From Bolinopsis microptera (Eukaryota; Ctenophora; Tentaculata; Lobata; Bolinopsidae), in NCBI RefSeq assembly GCF_026151205.1, contig NC_087074.1, positions 14,440,167-14,504,166 on the forward strand: a stretch of 64,000 nucleotides of DNA, written 5' to 3'. The translations under genes were made by a program, and so were the position numbers. Under the pieces are notes generated by a model that was not told where the DNA came from, did not search any database, and saw only the letters and a program-made list of their open reading frames with translations. The first letter of the stretch is position 1. The number at the start of each line of letters is the position of its first letter. Below are positions 23,561 through 55,287 of this stretch, in pieces.

Positions 23561-23658
23561 AGGCTGTGTCAATGGATCATGTGAAAAGTGTTATTGACAG
23601 GTTGTCCACAGGCTGTGTCAATGGATCATGTGAAAAGTGTTATTGACAGGTTGTCCAC
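23561..23658 (+). repeat. 49-bp tandem duplication
   Basis: Two identical 49-bp copies starting AGGCTGTGTCAATGGATCAT, ending GGTTGTCCAC; the second runs directly into the left arm of the hairpin at 23653. Confidence 0.95.
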
Positions 23659-26518
23659 AAAAGCTATATTCATAATTTTTGTGAAACATAATTATGAATA
23701 GTGTAGTTTATCGCAGCACTCAGGCCAAAGCGAAATATGATGAAACAAAAATATCTAAGTTTATGGATGACTTTGATGGATACCTGGACAATCTTCTGCT
23801 TAAAACTGGATCTCCAATTATTTGTGGTGACTTTAATTTCCATGTTGAAGACATATACAATAATGTTGCCCAGAACTTTATTGCTCTTTGTGAGAGCAAA
23901 GGCTTCCTTCAGCATGTCGACTCTCCTACTCACATCTCCGGCGGGACACTGGACTTGTTATTTACTCTAGGCTGTGTAAGTGACTCATTGTCTGTAACAG
24001 ATATGATGGTAGAGACAAGCACTGGAACCAGCTCTGATCACTATCTAGTAAGTTTTCAGGTCCCAGTCACATTCGATTTTCATAAAGCTCGTACATATGA
24101 AGAAAAAGATGTCAGAGAGCTAAGCAAAATTGACATCGATAAGTTCAGGGAAGATCTGTTTTGTTCAGAGCTTAACCTTTCTGAATATCAATCCTTAGAC
24201 GAGGCTGTGAACCTTTATCAAAATGTCCTTGAACAGGTGCTAGACAAACATGCCCCACTTATTACGAAACGATTTACTGCTGAAAAGTCTGATTTTTGGG
24301 ATAATAAATGTCAAATTGCTGTCAGAGAGAGGAGAAGGGCAAAACGAAAAGCCAAAAAGTATCCAGAGAATGATGAGTTTAAAACTACTCATTTTGAAAA
24401 ATGTGTTGACGCAGAAATCACTATCAATCGAGCTAGGGATGGCTACTATGATAAACAGCTCAGTTCTTGCAAAGGAGACTCGAAAGGGACCTATAAAGTC
24501 ATAAATAAACTTTTAGATAAGGAATATGGCTCCAACAAATTGCCAAATGGTGAAGATATCGAAGTGGCTGCCAAACTCAAGACTTTCTTCGATCAAAAAG
24601 TAAAGACCATTTACTCTAATATTGAGAAGGAAATTCAAAACACTTCCCTAAACGGTCAAGGTACCAAGGACTCTACTTCGATAGATAATGCAAAGTGTAG
24701 ACTTAATCAGTTTAAGGAAGTCTCATTATCAGACCTTGAAACCTTAATTAGGAGTCTTCCCAATAAATCAAGCGTACTCGATGTCATACCAATGTGGTTC
24801 TTCAAGAACTGCTTACCCGAGCTTCTCCCAATCATCCATTACATCGTGAATGAATCACTAAGAGTCGGAAAGTTTCCCTCTGCCCTAAAAGAAGCATCTA
24901 TTAGGCCTGGACTCAAGAAACCTACCTTAGATGTTGATGAGCTGAAAAACTATCGACCGATTAGCAATCTAACTTATCTGTCCAAAATACTAGAAAAAGT
25001 AGTTCATTGCCAATTAAATGAATATGCTGATGTCAACAACCTGTTTTCCCCATATCAATCAGGCTATAGAAAATTCCATAGTTGTGAAACTGCAGTTACC
25101 AAAATACATAATGATATTCTAATGATGATTGACAGCAAATCGAATGTTGTGCTTCTACTCTTAGATCTATCAGCTGCTTTCGACACCATAAACCATAACC
25201 TCCTTCTTACGAAACTCAAGAATGCGTATGGTATTACAGAACTAGCACTCAGCTGGTTACAATGTTACCTTAATAATCGCACATTCAAGGTTAAAGTAAA
25301 AAAAGCCACATCTTCTGAAGGCTATCTGGATATTGGTGTACCTCAAGGATCCATTTTAGGACCGCTACTGTTCATATTGTATACCAGAGATCTTGAAGAA
25401 ATTGTCACAAAATATGGTTTCTCGATACATTTGTATGCAGATGACACACAGGTGTACTTTACTTTTGATGTTCACAGTTCTAATCCTGATTTAACAGCTG
25501 TGAAAAATTGCTTTCTGGAGATAAAGCAATGGATGACAGTTAACTTCCTAAAACTGAATGACGAAAAAACAGAGTTCATTGATATAGGACCATATGTCAG
25601 CCCAATCCAGACAATGGATTTAGGAGACCTCTCAATCTGCCCTGTTAGCAAAGCCAAGAACCTGGGATTCCTTTTCGATCACCAAATGAATCTGGACTCT
25701 CAAATAAATGCTGTCTCCAAAGTATGTTATTTGAATCAAAGGGACTTAGCAAGAATCGGTTCGAAGCTTTCCCATGACCTAAAAGTTCAGTTAGTTCACT
25801 CCAATATCCTCTGTTTCATAGACTACTGCAACTCAGTCTATTATGGAATAACAGAAAAGAATCTTCATAAGCTACAAAAGATACAGAACAATGCTGCTAG
25901 ATTTATCTTTGGTCTTTACGGAAAAAAGATACGTGAACCTATCATGCCTTACCTCAAAAAGCTCCACTTTCTGCCTGTTCGGTTCAGAATTAAGTTCAAA
26001 ATATCACTTCTGGTCTTCAAGTGTCTTAATAACATAGCCCCTCAGTACTTACAAGGACACGTCAATCTAAGGGAAGTACGAAGACAAAGTTCCAGACTAG
26101 ATGATGACTTTTATTTGTTGAAAGTTCCTCCTGCTCCTCATTTCAGACGAACAGATGCTGCATTTATGTTTTGTGGACCAAAAATTTGGAATGAATTACC
26201 CTACTCAGTGAGATCATTATCATCTGTAGAATGTTTTAAAAATGCCCTAAAGACGTTTTATTTCCAACAAGCTTTTGATAATATTTCTAATATTTGTCCA
26301 TAATGTCTGAACTGATATGAAAGTGCATAATTTTGGTAACTTCATACAAATATTTGTTCATAAAATCTGAACTGTTTAAAAAGTCCATAATCTTGCTATT
26401 TCAACACTAAGTCTCGCTTGAATGACTTTAATGTACATCTTTGTTGGGTAAATTTTAATGTCGAAGCGTGTAATAAATGTTAGAATTTATTTATTTATTT
26501 AATATAGCTTTTGTGGAC
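23653..26518. repeat. Hairpin split by a LINE insertion
   Basis: GTCCACAAAAGCTATATT (23653-23670) is the perfect reverse complement of AATATAGCTTTTGTGGAC (26501-26518). Within the left side, ATTCATAATT pairs with AATTATGAAT (ending 23699). Removing the LINE restores an inverted repeat with arms of about 25 bp and a short loop. The LINE therefore landed inside one arm of a foldback sequence. Confidence 0.75.
23694..26303 (+). mobile_element. L2-like non-LTR retrotransposon, 5'-truncated, frame intact
   Basis: An 869-codon open frame. It enters partway through an APE-type endonuclease (ICGDFNFH near residue 44; TSSDHYLVSF near 110) and has a full reverse transcriptase: SPYQSGYRKFHSCETA, LLLDLSAAFDTINH, GVPQGSILGPLLF and HLYADDTQVYF (catalytic Asp pair), with a normal C-terminus. 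The sequence resembles the L2/CR1 group. The first ATG and next codon probably come from the target DNA, since the element seems to begin at about 23700; the N-terminal endonuclease half is missing. A 3' region with AATAAA and a TTTA-rich tail ends at 26500. No stops or shifts, so insertion is probably young. Confidence 0.85.
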
Positions 26519-27373
26519 ATTTTGCCTTACACTTTGGGTGTAAATGTAGTTTTATGCAAATTTCAGTGCCTGGAATTAGTATCTCAAAAAGGTAACTGTT
26601 TTAGGGGGCAAGTGCCTGAACTGCATGTTTTGTTATGTGAATTTTATTTTTAGTCGACCATTTTATAAGTTACAAAGGGTTTTATTTTATATCCTGGTTT
26701 TAAAAAATGTATACCGTTTTTATTTATTTATTTATTGACAGAAGTTTTCTTTTAGGTGTCTAACCTTATATAGTTAGACAGTTACCAATTGCTGGATAAT
26801 TTTTCTGTGTTTTAGGGTATATGTTTCCGCACAACTTATAAATAAATATGCAAAATCGCGATCGGTTAGTCTGCATCTTACATGGGGTGGCAAGTCCCCA
26901 TTCATCGTAGTCCGATAGTTTCATTGAACAACATTATATTTCTATGATAAGTTTGCATAATCGGTTTCAAAATCAGTTGTGGGCCAATTACTCTAAAAGG
27001 AAGCATTTTCGGGCATGTGTTGCTTCACAAGTTGTATATCAGTGGTCTTTAAAAACAGTTTGCAGTAAAGAAAAATTGTGAGACTCTGAAAAGGGCGTAG
27101 CCGATTATGAGCCATTTTTGATCACCCAAAATTGTTGAAAAATCTAGTTTCGTCGAAAAAGGTTTAAAGTATCATATTCATTGCGTTGTAAAATCTTTTT
27201 GAACACTCAGTGTCAGTTAGAATTGCCCTTAAATAAATCATATCTAATGCTCTACTTTAATATCATGTATATCGTTCCATTGAGAATATGTTTTTACTAT
27301 GAGCTTTAACTGTATTTTAGTTAAATACTAATGGCAGTACATATTGCAGATCCTTAACCCATTTCATTGTAGC
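26519..27373. other. Upstream region of the RSK gene, no motif recognised
   Basis: AT-rich, with TTTA runs near 26720. It should contain the 5' untranslated region and promoter of the kinase gene, but I cannot point to a specific element. Confidence 0.4.
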
Positions 27374-47567
<20,194 letters not shown>

Positions 47568-47705
47568 TGAACTTTGTTAACTTTACTTTTGTTTATATTA
47601 AATGTCAATATGTTGTTGAAGTTAAGATCGTTTTATCAATATTATGTTCAAAAGTTGTGTCTTCAAATAATTATTTATTGTACTGGGTGTTCTTTATACT
47701 TGTAG

Positions 47706-48290
47706 ATATTACTAGCAGGAACCCGTATAACCCTAAAGTGGTGTCAAGACTCAAGAGACTATTACCTATTTAATTCGCGTCTAAATTTTGGGCACTCAAA
47801 TTCTTATTCCTTGGCCAATTTTGTATTTTTTCATGCTGATTTGAAGGCCATTAAAGCATTTGAAACAGTCAAAAACGTTCAAGTTGTATATTATATCCTT
47901 TACAGTTTTTGCGGAAAGTCGTGTTAACGTTGATGCCGTGGTGTCAGTAAAATGGTACGGATATTATATATACTAGCAGGAACCCGTCTAACCCTAAAGT
48001 GGTGTCAAGACTCGAGAGACTATATATATATAAAATAATTATTACCTATTTAATTCGCGTTTTTGACACCACTTGGGAGTCCAAATTTTGGGCACTAAAA
48101 TTATTATTCCTTGGCCAATTTTTTATTTTTTCATGCTGATTTGAAGGCCATTAAAGCATTTAACCCAGTCAAAAAAGTTTCAGTTGTATATCTTTTACGG
48201 TTTTTGCGGAAAGTTGCGTTAAAGTTGATGCCGTGGTGTCAGTAAAATGGCACAGATATATATATATCGTCTCGCTTTATATATAGTAAG
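47706..48290 (+). repeat. Two tandem units of a ~260-320 bp repeat E
   Basis: Units start TACTAGCAGGAACCCGT and end near GCCGTGGTGTCAGTAAAATG. Each carries GTGGTGTCAAGACTC and, inverted, TTTTGACACCACTT. A third unit follows the LINE at 50973-51297; truncated copies are at 54895-55050 and 61838-61995. Confidence 0.8.
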
Positions 48291-48341
48291 ATTATATATA
48301 TAATATAATGTCTCCACAGTGCTGCTGATATAGCCTTAAAA

Positions 48342-50786
48342 GTGAAAAAGCCTCCCAAAAATTCTGCCCGTAAGAAATGGTTCGACCCACAAGTCAACTC
48401 CTCGCGGCGGAACCTAAATAGGCTAGCAAACCGGCTTGGTAGTAAGCACTGTAACAGTATCCTCAGACGAGAATACTTTAAGCAACGCAACAAGCATAGC
48501 AATTATGTAAACAGTAAGAAAGTAGCTTTCCTTAAGAAGTTAAATGAAGCTATAGAAGAAGGTCACATACTCGACTGGAAAAAATTTAAACGGCTTAAAC
48601 AAGAACATGACACTAGCCCCTTACTTGACAAATTTGATTTAGCTAGCTTCCATAACTTCTTTGCATCCCTTTATAAAAAACCAGACCAGGAGCCAGATCT
48701 CACTCACCACAATCACAAACATTACCCTGAACCACCAGATCTGGATATCCTAAATAAGCTCATGTCAGAATCTGAAGTGACCTCTGCCATCAAAAATCTC
48801 AAAAAAGGTAAAAGTTGCTCAAACGACTTGATATCCAACGAGATGCTTCAGAGCGTAACCCCGCTTTGTCTCAAAGCCATCCTCAAAAACTTCAACCACT
48901 CACTGGTCTCCGGTTACTATCCATGGCACACCAGCATCATTACTCCTATTTACAAGTCTGGCAACCCTTTCAGCCCGGATAACTACAGAGCAATAGCTGT
49001 TGGTAGCTGTATGGGTAAACTGTTTTCTAGCATCTTACTTGAGCGTCTCCTGTACTTCAAAAAGCTCTACTGCCCTGACCCAAAAGAACAACTAGGGTTC
49101 TCGAAGGGTGCTCAAACAAATGACCACGTTTTTACCCTTAAGACAGTCATTGACAAATATACCAAGGTTAAGAAAGCTCGCCTCTATGCATGCTTTGTTG
49201 ATCTAAGAAAGGCCTTTGACACTGTATGTAGGGACCTCCTTCTGCACAAAATCACATGCCTTGGAATAACTGGAAACTTCTTCAATTGCCTAAGTGATAT
49301 GTATAGAAACTCAATAGCTCATATAAAAATCTCCAAACTCTTGTCCCCTAATATTGACATTGGAAAAGGAACAGAGCAGGGACACCCCCTATCACCGGAC
49401 CTTTTTAAAATCTATATCAACGACTTGTCATCTCTCCTGAAATCTGTTGGTGATTATCCTATTCTAGCTGACGTCCTAATATCACATCTGCTCTGGGCTG
49501 ACGATCTTGTCCTACTTGCCCTAAGTCCCAAGGCCTTGCAAGACAATACAAACATCCTATTCGACTTCTGTAACTCTATGGGCCTTGAAGTAAACATTAA
49601 AAAAACCAAGATTCTCATATTCTGCCCTCCTAAAAGAAAACAATCCTATGAAACATTCATTTTGGGAGGCCAGCCCATCCAACACACCGAAAAATACTGC
49701 TATCTTGGCATTATATTCCACAGAAATGGATCTTTTACAGCAGCAAATACTGAACTGAGGGCCAAGGCTCTCCGTGCTCTCTATGGCCTCAAAGGCAATA
49801 TCGTCAAAGATGCCCTCTCTCACCGTTCCCTAAACATTCTATTTGACTCTCTAATAAAACCGATACTGCTCTATGGCTGCCAAATCTTATGTCCTCACTC
49901 AAAAACCATGAGATACCTCTCCAAAACAGATAGCAAAGCCAACCCCCAGCATACTCTCAGGTACATCTCACAAGACCACTATGAAAGATTCCACCTTAAG
50001 TTTATCAAGTGGTCCTTGTCTGTCCATTCAAAAGCATCAAATATAGGCTGCTGGGGTGAAAGTGGGCGCCACCCCCTCTTCTTTGAAGCCTGCAAACTTG
50101 CAATAGATTTCTATAGTCGCCTTGAAAGCACTGAAAATGAACTTCTCTCCGCTGCATTTCACGAGCAGATTATGCTGGGCCTTCCTTGGTACACCAACAT
50201 CTCTAATCTTCTCACCAAATATAACTTCCCCCACTCATCCTCTTCAAAATCCAAGCTCTCTACCCAAATCAGTCACAACATGAGGGAAGAATTTGTGGAT
50301 ACCTGGAAATCTGCCAAGGCATCCTCACCTAAATTAGAATTCTACAATCAAATTAAACATGATTTTGAACCAGAAACATACTTAGGAGTGGTTAAGATCC
50401 CCGATGCTCGGAAAAGCTTAACAAGGTTTCGTATTAGCTGCCACAATCTTTACATTGAGAGGGGCCGTTACGAAACCCCCCTAGTACCAAGAGAACATCG
50501 ATGGTGCACTTTTTGCTTTTTCAGCAAGGGGCTTAAGCCTATTGAGGACGAAATTCATGTTCTAACTGACTGTTTACTCTACTCCTCAGTTAGAGAAAAA
50601 TTTAACTTCCATCCCAAAAATATTACTGACCTAGCCGGTTTGCTATCCGATAAAACACTAGACCCTACAAAATTTACTGCCACAGCAAGAGCAATCCATT
50701 CAATTCTCTCTGTGAACGAAAATTTCACAGCCTACTATAAGAGCCCAGATTTCTACTCAAATACTGGCCAATGCATAATGCTATAG
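48342..50786 (+). mobile_element. Non-LTR retrotransposon with intact 814-codon reverse transcriptase frame, 5'-truncated
   Basis: The frame is open from 48309 (first possible start codon GTG at 48342). It lacks the endonuclease and begins in the linker (KKWFDPQVNSSRRNLNRL). RT blocks: STPIYKSGN-type ITPIYKSGNPFSPDNYRAI, ACFVDLRKAFDTV, GTEQGHPLSPDLFKIYINDL and LLWADDLVLLA (catalytic Asp pair). A C-terminal HRWCTFC ... HVLTDC motif may bind zinc. The 3' end at 50955 is a tail of five TTGTATCC units, as in CR1/L2-type microsatellite tails. The clade is not certain (Trp before the Asp pair and GHPLSP differ from L2). The near-identical fragment at 28158-29110 suggests recent activity. Confidence 0.85.
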
Positions 50787-50972
50787 GACCTCAAAAATAG
50801 CATTATAAAACATTTCTATTTTATCCCTACACATTTGTAAATAACTAGAATTGTGTAACCTTAAATTATTTCAGAATTATAACTATTGTGAATTCAATAA
50901 AATAATTATCACTTTTGTATCCTTGTATCCTTGTATCCTTGTATCCTTGTATCCTATATCGTCTCGCTTTAT

Positions 50973-51297
50973 ATATACTAGCAGGAACCCGTATAATATA
51001 ACCCTAAACGGTGTCAAGACTCAAAATACTAAAATAATTATTACCTATTTAATTGGCGTTTTTGACACCACTTGGGGGTCCAAATTTTAGGCTCTAAAAT
51101 CATTATTCCTTGGCCAATTTTTTATTTTTTCATGCTGATTTGGAGGCCATTAAAGCATTTGACCCAGCCAAAAAAGTTCCAGTTGTATATCTTTTACGGT
51201 TTTTTGCGGAAAGTCGCGTTAAAGTTGATGCCGTGGTGTCAGTAAAATGGCACAGATATATATATATATATATATCGTCTCGCTTTATATATAGTAA
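50973..51297 (+). repeat. Repeat E, third unit
   Basis: Follows the LINE tail; starts TACTAGCAGGAACCCGT and ends TCGTCTCGCTTTATATATAG like the unit left of the LINE. Confidence 0.8.
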
Positions 51298-52220
51298 GAT
51301 AGTAAGATGTAGTAAGATAAGAGGACTGCAATTGCATCAGTTTTGTGGGTTTTTAAAAAGATCATTTGTATTGAGCAACCGGTCAGTCTCAACAGCGTCA
51401 AAAAACCTTATTACATCCGTAGCAGCTGTTGGAAACGTCATGTTGTGAGCTGCGATCCTATTAGTGGATATTTAGTGTCTAACTCTTTACAACACCTCAT
51501 TATCTTCTTTTTTACTTTTTTACAACTTATTTCTCTCACAATCCAGTTAGTACCTACGATATTTTACAGCAAATATTTAAAAAATATTTAGATCAGTATT
51601 TTATGGGATGAGACAATGGGACCACCGTAAACTGTATTCACGTGTTTGTGCGTGTGTTTGTGCATGTGTTTGTGCATGTGTTTGTGCGTGTGTTTGTGCG
51701 TATGTTTGTGTGTGTGTTTATGTGGTTAGTGGTGAGTTACAAAACATACCACATAACTCTATATAATATAATATAACCATGATATAGTTTGCACCTGGTT
51801 AACTTTGAGCCCTGTCTTTAGCGCTTAAAAAGGGCTTACAGTAACAGTAACTTTGTTAGAAATTTGGGGCATCATACGTCCATGGCATGGTATATAATAG
51901 GTTATTGTTAAAAAGATCTTACTACATCACTTACGCACGTGTCTGGTGTCATATTGTATCTAGAAAGAGGTTTGAACGAATATTAAAACAGCTATTGAAT
52001 AATATGGGCTAAGATTTACAAGTAGTAATTGTCTGCTAGCAGTAGATGGTGTTGATAGGTATTATCCATACTACAATGTGTCATTTGTTTAGAGCTGCCA
52101 CAAGTTACTCTCTCAATGTAGTTAGCTGTTTCCTTCTATACATCTCACACACACGCACATGAATTATCAAATAGGTTCATCGTTACAGCTGTATTCATCA
52201 TCATCAACGGAACAATCATT
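51298..52220. other. No gene; a 12-bp tandem repeat
   Basis: About seven copies of TGTTTGTGCRTG at 51640-51725. Otherwise featureless; I looked for the RSK catalytic-loop exon here and did not find it. Confidence 0.5.
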
Positions 52221-52228
52221 GGTATGTT

Positions 52229-53418
52229 GGCAAGTTTCCATAAACAATATTTTATTATCGGCGCTGATAATCTCTTATTGAGCGCTTTCTTGGCGCTTTT
52301 AAAAAAAAAACCGTTTACAATCGATTTTTTTTACGATTATAAACTGTTCAAAAAAAAATCGCTTATAATCGACTATAATTGATGTCATAATTCAAAAAAG
52401 CGCTTTTTTGAATTTAAAAGCGCTTATAAGCGCTTATAAGCGATCATAAGTCCCGCTGAACGATTTGAAAGCGATTTTCCAGTAGGATTGGCGCCAAAAA
52501 CGGGCGGATAAGCGGTCGGCCAGATAAGCGATTTGTAGGCGGGGGGGGGGGGGGGGGGGGGGGGGATCAGGTACCAAGTGCCGGACATCACGTCGACTAA
52601 GTGTAGTTTTGGATATTTTTCACTAGACCCACCCACCCCCTTTGCGGTACTAACTGTTTTTTTGGATAATACGTAAGACACCCACCCCTTTTGCCGCCTT
52701 TTGCGGTACTAACTGTCGAAAAATCGTGGTACTAACTGTTTTTTGGTATATAGAATAAGATACCCACCAAGAAATTGCTTTTTTTTTAAAGAGCTCATTT
52801 AAACTTTAAAGGAAGACTTTTAAAAATTTTAAAAATTAAAAAAAAACCCAAAAAAAACTTTAAAAAACCTCAAAACCCATTCCCAAAATTGAAATTTGAG
52901 GAAAAATGGGTTTTTTGGGGTTAGCACCCCCTTTAGTACCATGTACTAACTGTTTTTCTGGAAAATGGGCAGTAGACCCACCAGTTAGTATCATGTACTA
53001 ACTGTGTTGTTAGAAGAAAAAATGACCCACCCACCAACGTCATGTCCGGTACTAAGTGTATGATCCCCCCCCCCCCCCCCCCCCCCCCCCCCGTTGTAGG
53101 CGCTTTTTTGAACCATTTACAAGCGATTATAAGCGCTTATAAGTGGGGTGCAATTTAGCTGTTTATAAAGCGCAAATAAAGCGCTTATAAGCGCTTTTTT
53201 AATTGGGTCAGGAAAACGCTATATTACATCTTATAGCAATAAAAAGCGCTTTTTTGAATTATGACATCAATTATAGTCGATTATAAGCGATTTTTTTTTA
53301 ACCGTTTATAATCGTAAAAAAATCGATTGTAAACGGGTTTTTTAAAGAAAACGCCGAGAAAGCGCTCAATAAGCGATTATCAGCGCCGATAATAAAATAT
53401 CGTTTATGGAAACTTGCC
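52229..53418. mobile_element. Foldback-family transposon, second copy, split by a poly-G/C element
   Basis: Ends GGCAAGTTTCCATAAAC and TTTATGGAAACTTGCC, with a perfect 8-bp target duplication GGTATGTT (52221-52228 and 53419-53426). Without the nested insertion it is about 640 bp. Shares long blocks with the arms of the element at 43215. Confidence 0.9.
52541..53093. mobile_element. Nested element bounded by 25 G and 28 C
   Basis: Inserted in the foldback element, with an 8-bp duplication TTGTAGGC at 52533-52540 and 53094-53101. It starts with 25 G then GATCAGGTACCAAGTGCCGG and ends, inverted, CCGGTACTAAGTGTATGATC then 28 C and a G; so the ends are imperfect inverted repeats. Inside, the phrase GGTACTAACTGTTTTT and its variants recur several times. 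No coding frame. Superfamily unknown. Confidence 0.7.
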
Positions 53419-53426
53419 GGTATGTT

Positions 53427-54590
53427 ATCATTTGAGTACACCCTATATAACTATAATACGTGCTACCAAATACAGGTCTCTATTATTTTAATAACATGAA
53501 GGTGCACAGAAATTCGAGTCGTTATTTGTTAATTTATGCATATTTAAATTACTCTTATAGCCTACATTGAAAGCCTAATTATGATCACAAAGACACCGGA
53601 CTCCACTGTTCAAACTAATCGTTATCACGAACAGCTGGATTGTTGAATCCATCAGCAGACAGAACAAGTTGAGCCAATAAAGAGTTAACTATAACACCTC
53701 CATTGTCCATACTCAATATAGTCAATAGCATTTAAAGCAGATACTGCACGTGACCAATTGACGCGTGATCCACTGATCGCGTGACCGATGCTGCACAGAC
53801 AAATATTATCAAGTTCCATAGTTATTACTTATTTGAGATTAAATGGTACACCTTGTCTCGAGAAAAACCATTAAATAGCTTTGAACCCTCCCCACTGAAA
53901 TAGGGATTATATAACTACTTAGTTCTAATGAGATCTGCCACAATCTGGGAAATGGTTATTATTGAAAGTCATGATTCTACTGGAGCTGGTGTGGGATCAT
54001 CAAAGAGAGAATGTCCTCTTAATTCTATGAAAAGCCAATTCGGGGAAAGGAAAAAGATAAAAAGCATATTGTTAATCGTTCCGGAATTTAATTTTACATG
54101 TGGCAGGAGATAGGATAGTTAGGTCCAATTTATGATTGATCAATTAAATAAATATGTCGTGTCTCGAAAAAATTCGGCGTAAACTTCGGCGTAAACTTCT
54201 TGAGATCGGTTCCAGTTCTCAAGAACAAAAAATTGTTCGTGATATTCAATAAAGAGAATCATGACTGGTTAGTGGTTAACGTGGACAAAATGAAACAAAG
54301 CAAATATGTAGCTGGAGAAATAAGATGAAATACAATTGTCGCCTTGTCTCATTTTGTCAACGTTCAGGAATCGACCGGGACATGATTTCAGGCCTGACCG
54401 TGACCAAGAATTCTGAATCAAGACCACTACCACTACCAACTCACGCGACGCGTGAGTTGGTAGTGGTAGTTGGTAGTGGTAGTGGTTGCTCAATAATTAA
54501 ACCTAGAAATCCCATAAATTTAACTTGGATATCACCTTAATTTACCGGGAAGTATCTGATGTTTAACTTCTCGACCGGCAGCCGGCAAGT
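53427..54590. other. Copy 1 unique sequence, with a near-perfect 22-bp-arm hairpin
   Basis: Arms 54426-54447 and 54449-54470 pair perfectly around one base (54448), centred on CACGCGACGCGTG. The same hairpin is at 61369-61413. Minus frame corresponding to 60774-60562 is broken here by 8 missing bases. No gene assigned. Confidence 0.7.
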
Positions 54591-54599
54591 AAAATAAAT

Positions 54600-54824
54600 G
54601 GCAAGTTTCCTTAAACGAAATTTTATTATCGGCGCTGATATTGGGCGCTTTTTCGGCGCTTTTTTTAGTTTTAGTCGATTATTTTAATTATAGTCGATAA
54701 TAAGCGATTTTTTTTTGAACCGTTTATAATCGTAAAAAAATCGATTATAAACGGGTTTTAAAAAAAAGCGCCCAATAAGCGATTATCAGCGCCGATAATA
54801 AAATTTCGTTTATAGAAACTTGCC
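54600..54824. mobile_element. Foldback-family MITE, 225 bp
   Basis: Ends GGCAAGTTTCCTTAAACGAA and TCGTTTATAGAAACTTGCC; perfect 8-bp target duplication AAATAAAT (54592-54599, 54825-54832). Duplicated copy at 61543-61767. Confidence 0.9.
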
Positions 54825-55036
54825 AAATAAATAGCATGCGAAATAAATCAAACTCTTCAAAAATTGATGGAAATATGAAGTATATATATTTAAATACTAG
54901 CAAGAACCCAATCTTTTATTTTTCAGTTGTATACCTATCTTAAATACGGTTTTTGCGTAAAGTCGCGTCAAAGTTGATGCCGTGGTGTCAGTAAAATGGT
55001 ACGGATAAACACATTATATAATATATTATATTATTA

Positions 55037-55252
55037 TATATATCTCGTTTTATATGTTATAGTAAGATTGGGGTAAAAAACGGCGAATGGTTGTCTTTCT
55101 CCCTCGGGATCAGAGTTGTTGAGAATAATATTATTCCAGATAAGAAGCTTCCCTCCATTCCCATCAAAGATAGAATGTTGACTGGACACAAACCCACCAC
55201 TCCACTGGTAATAGCAGCTCTCCCTCACTAATATACCGGCTTCAGAGTTCAC
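55037..55252 (-). other. Conserved minus-strand open frame, possible exon (copy 1)
   Basis: A 70-odd-residue frame including VRESCYYQWSGGF, GNGGKLLIWNNI and ERQPFAVFYPNLT, identical in 62195-61977. A plausible acceptor (AATACCAG) precedes it. The composition is like an extracellular beta-rich protein, but I recognise no family and no Met is placed well. Identity of copies only shows recent duplication, not selection. Confidence 0.35.
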
Positions 55253-55287
55253 ATAATTTGCTGGTATTAATTTGATTGCTTCCAGGA

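Noticed and set aside
53928-54113. 61-codon plus frame, identical in the duplicate at 60883-61068
   Set aside because: Identity is explained by recent duplication; no domain or splice support.
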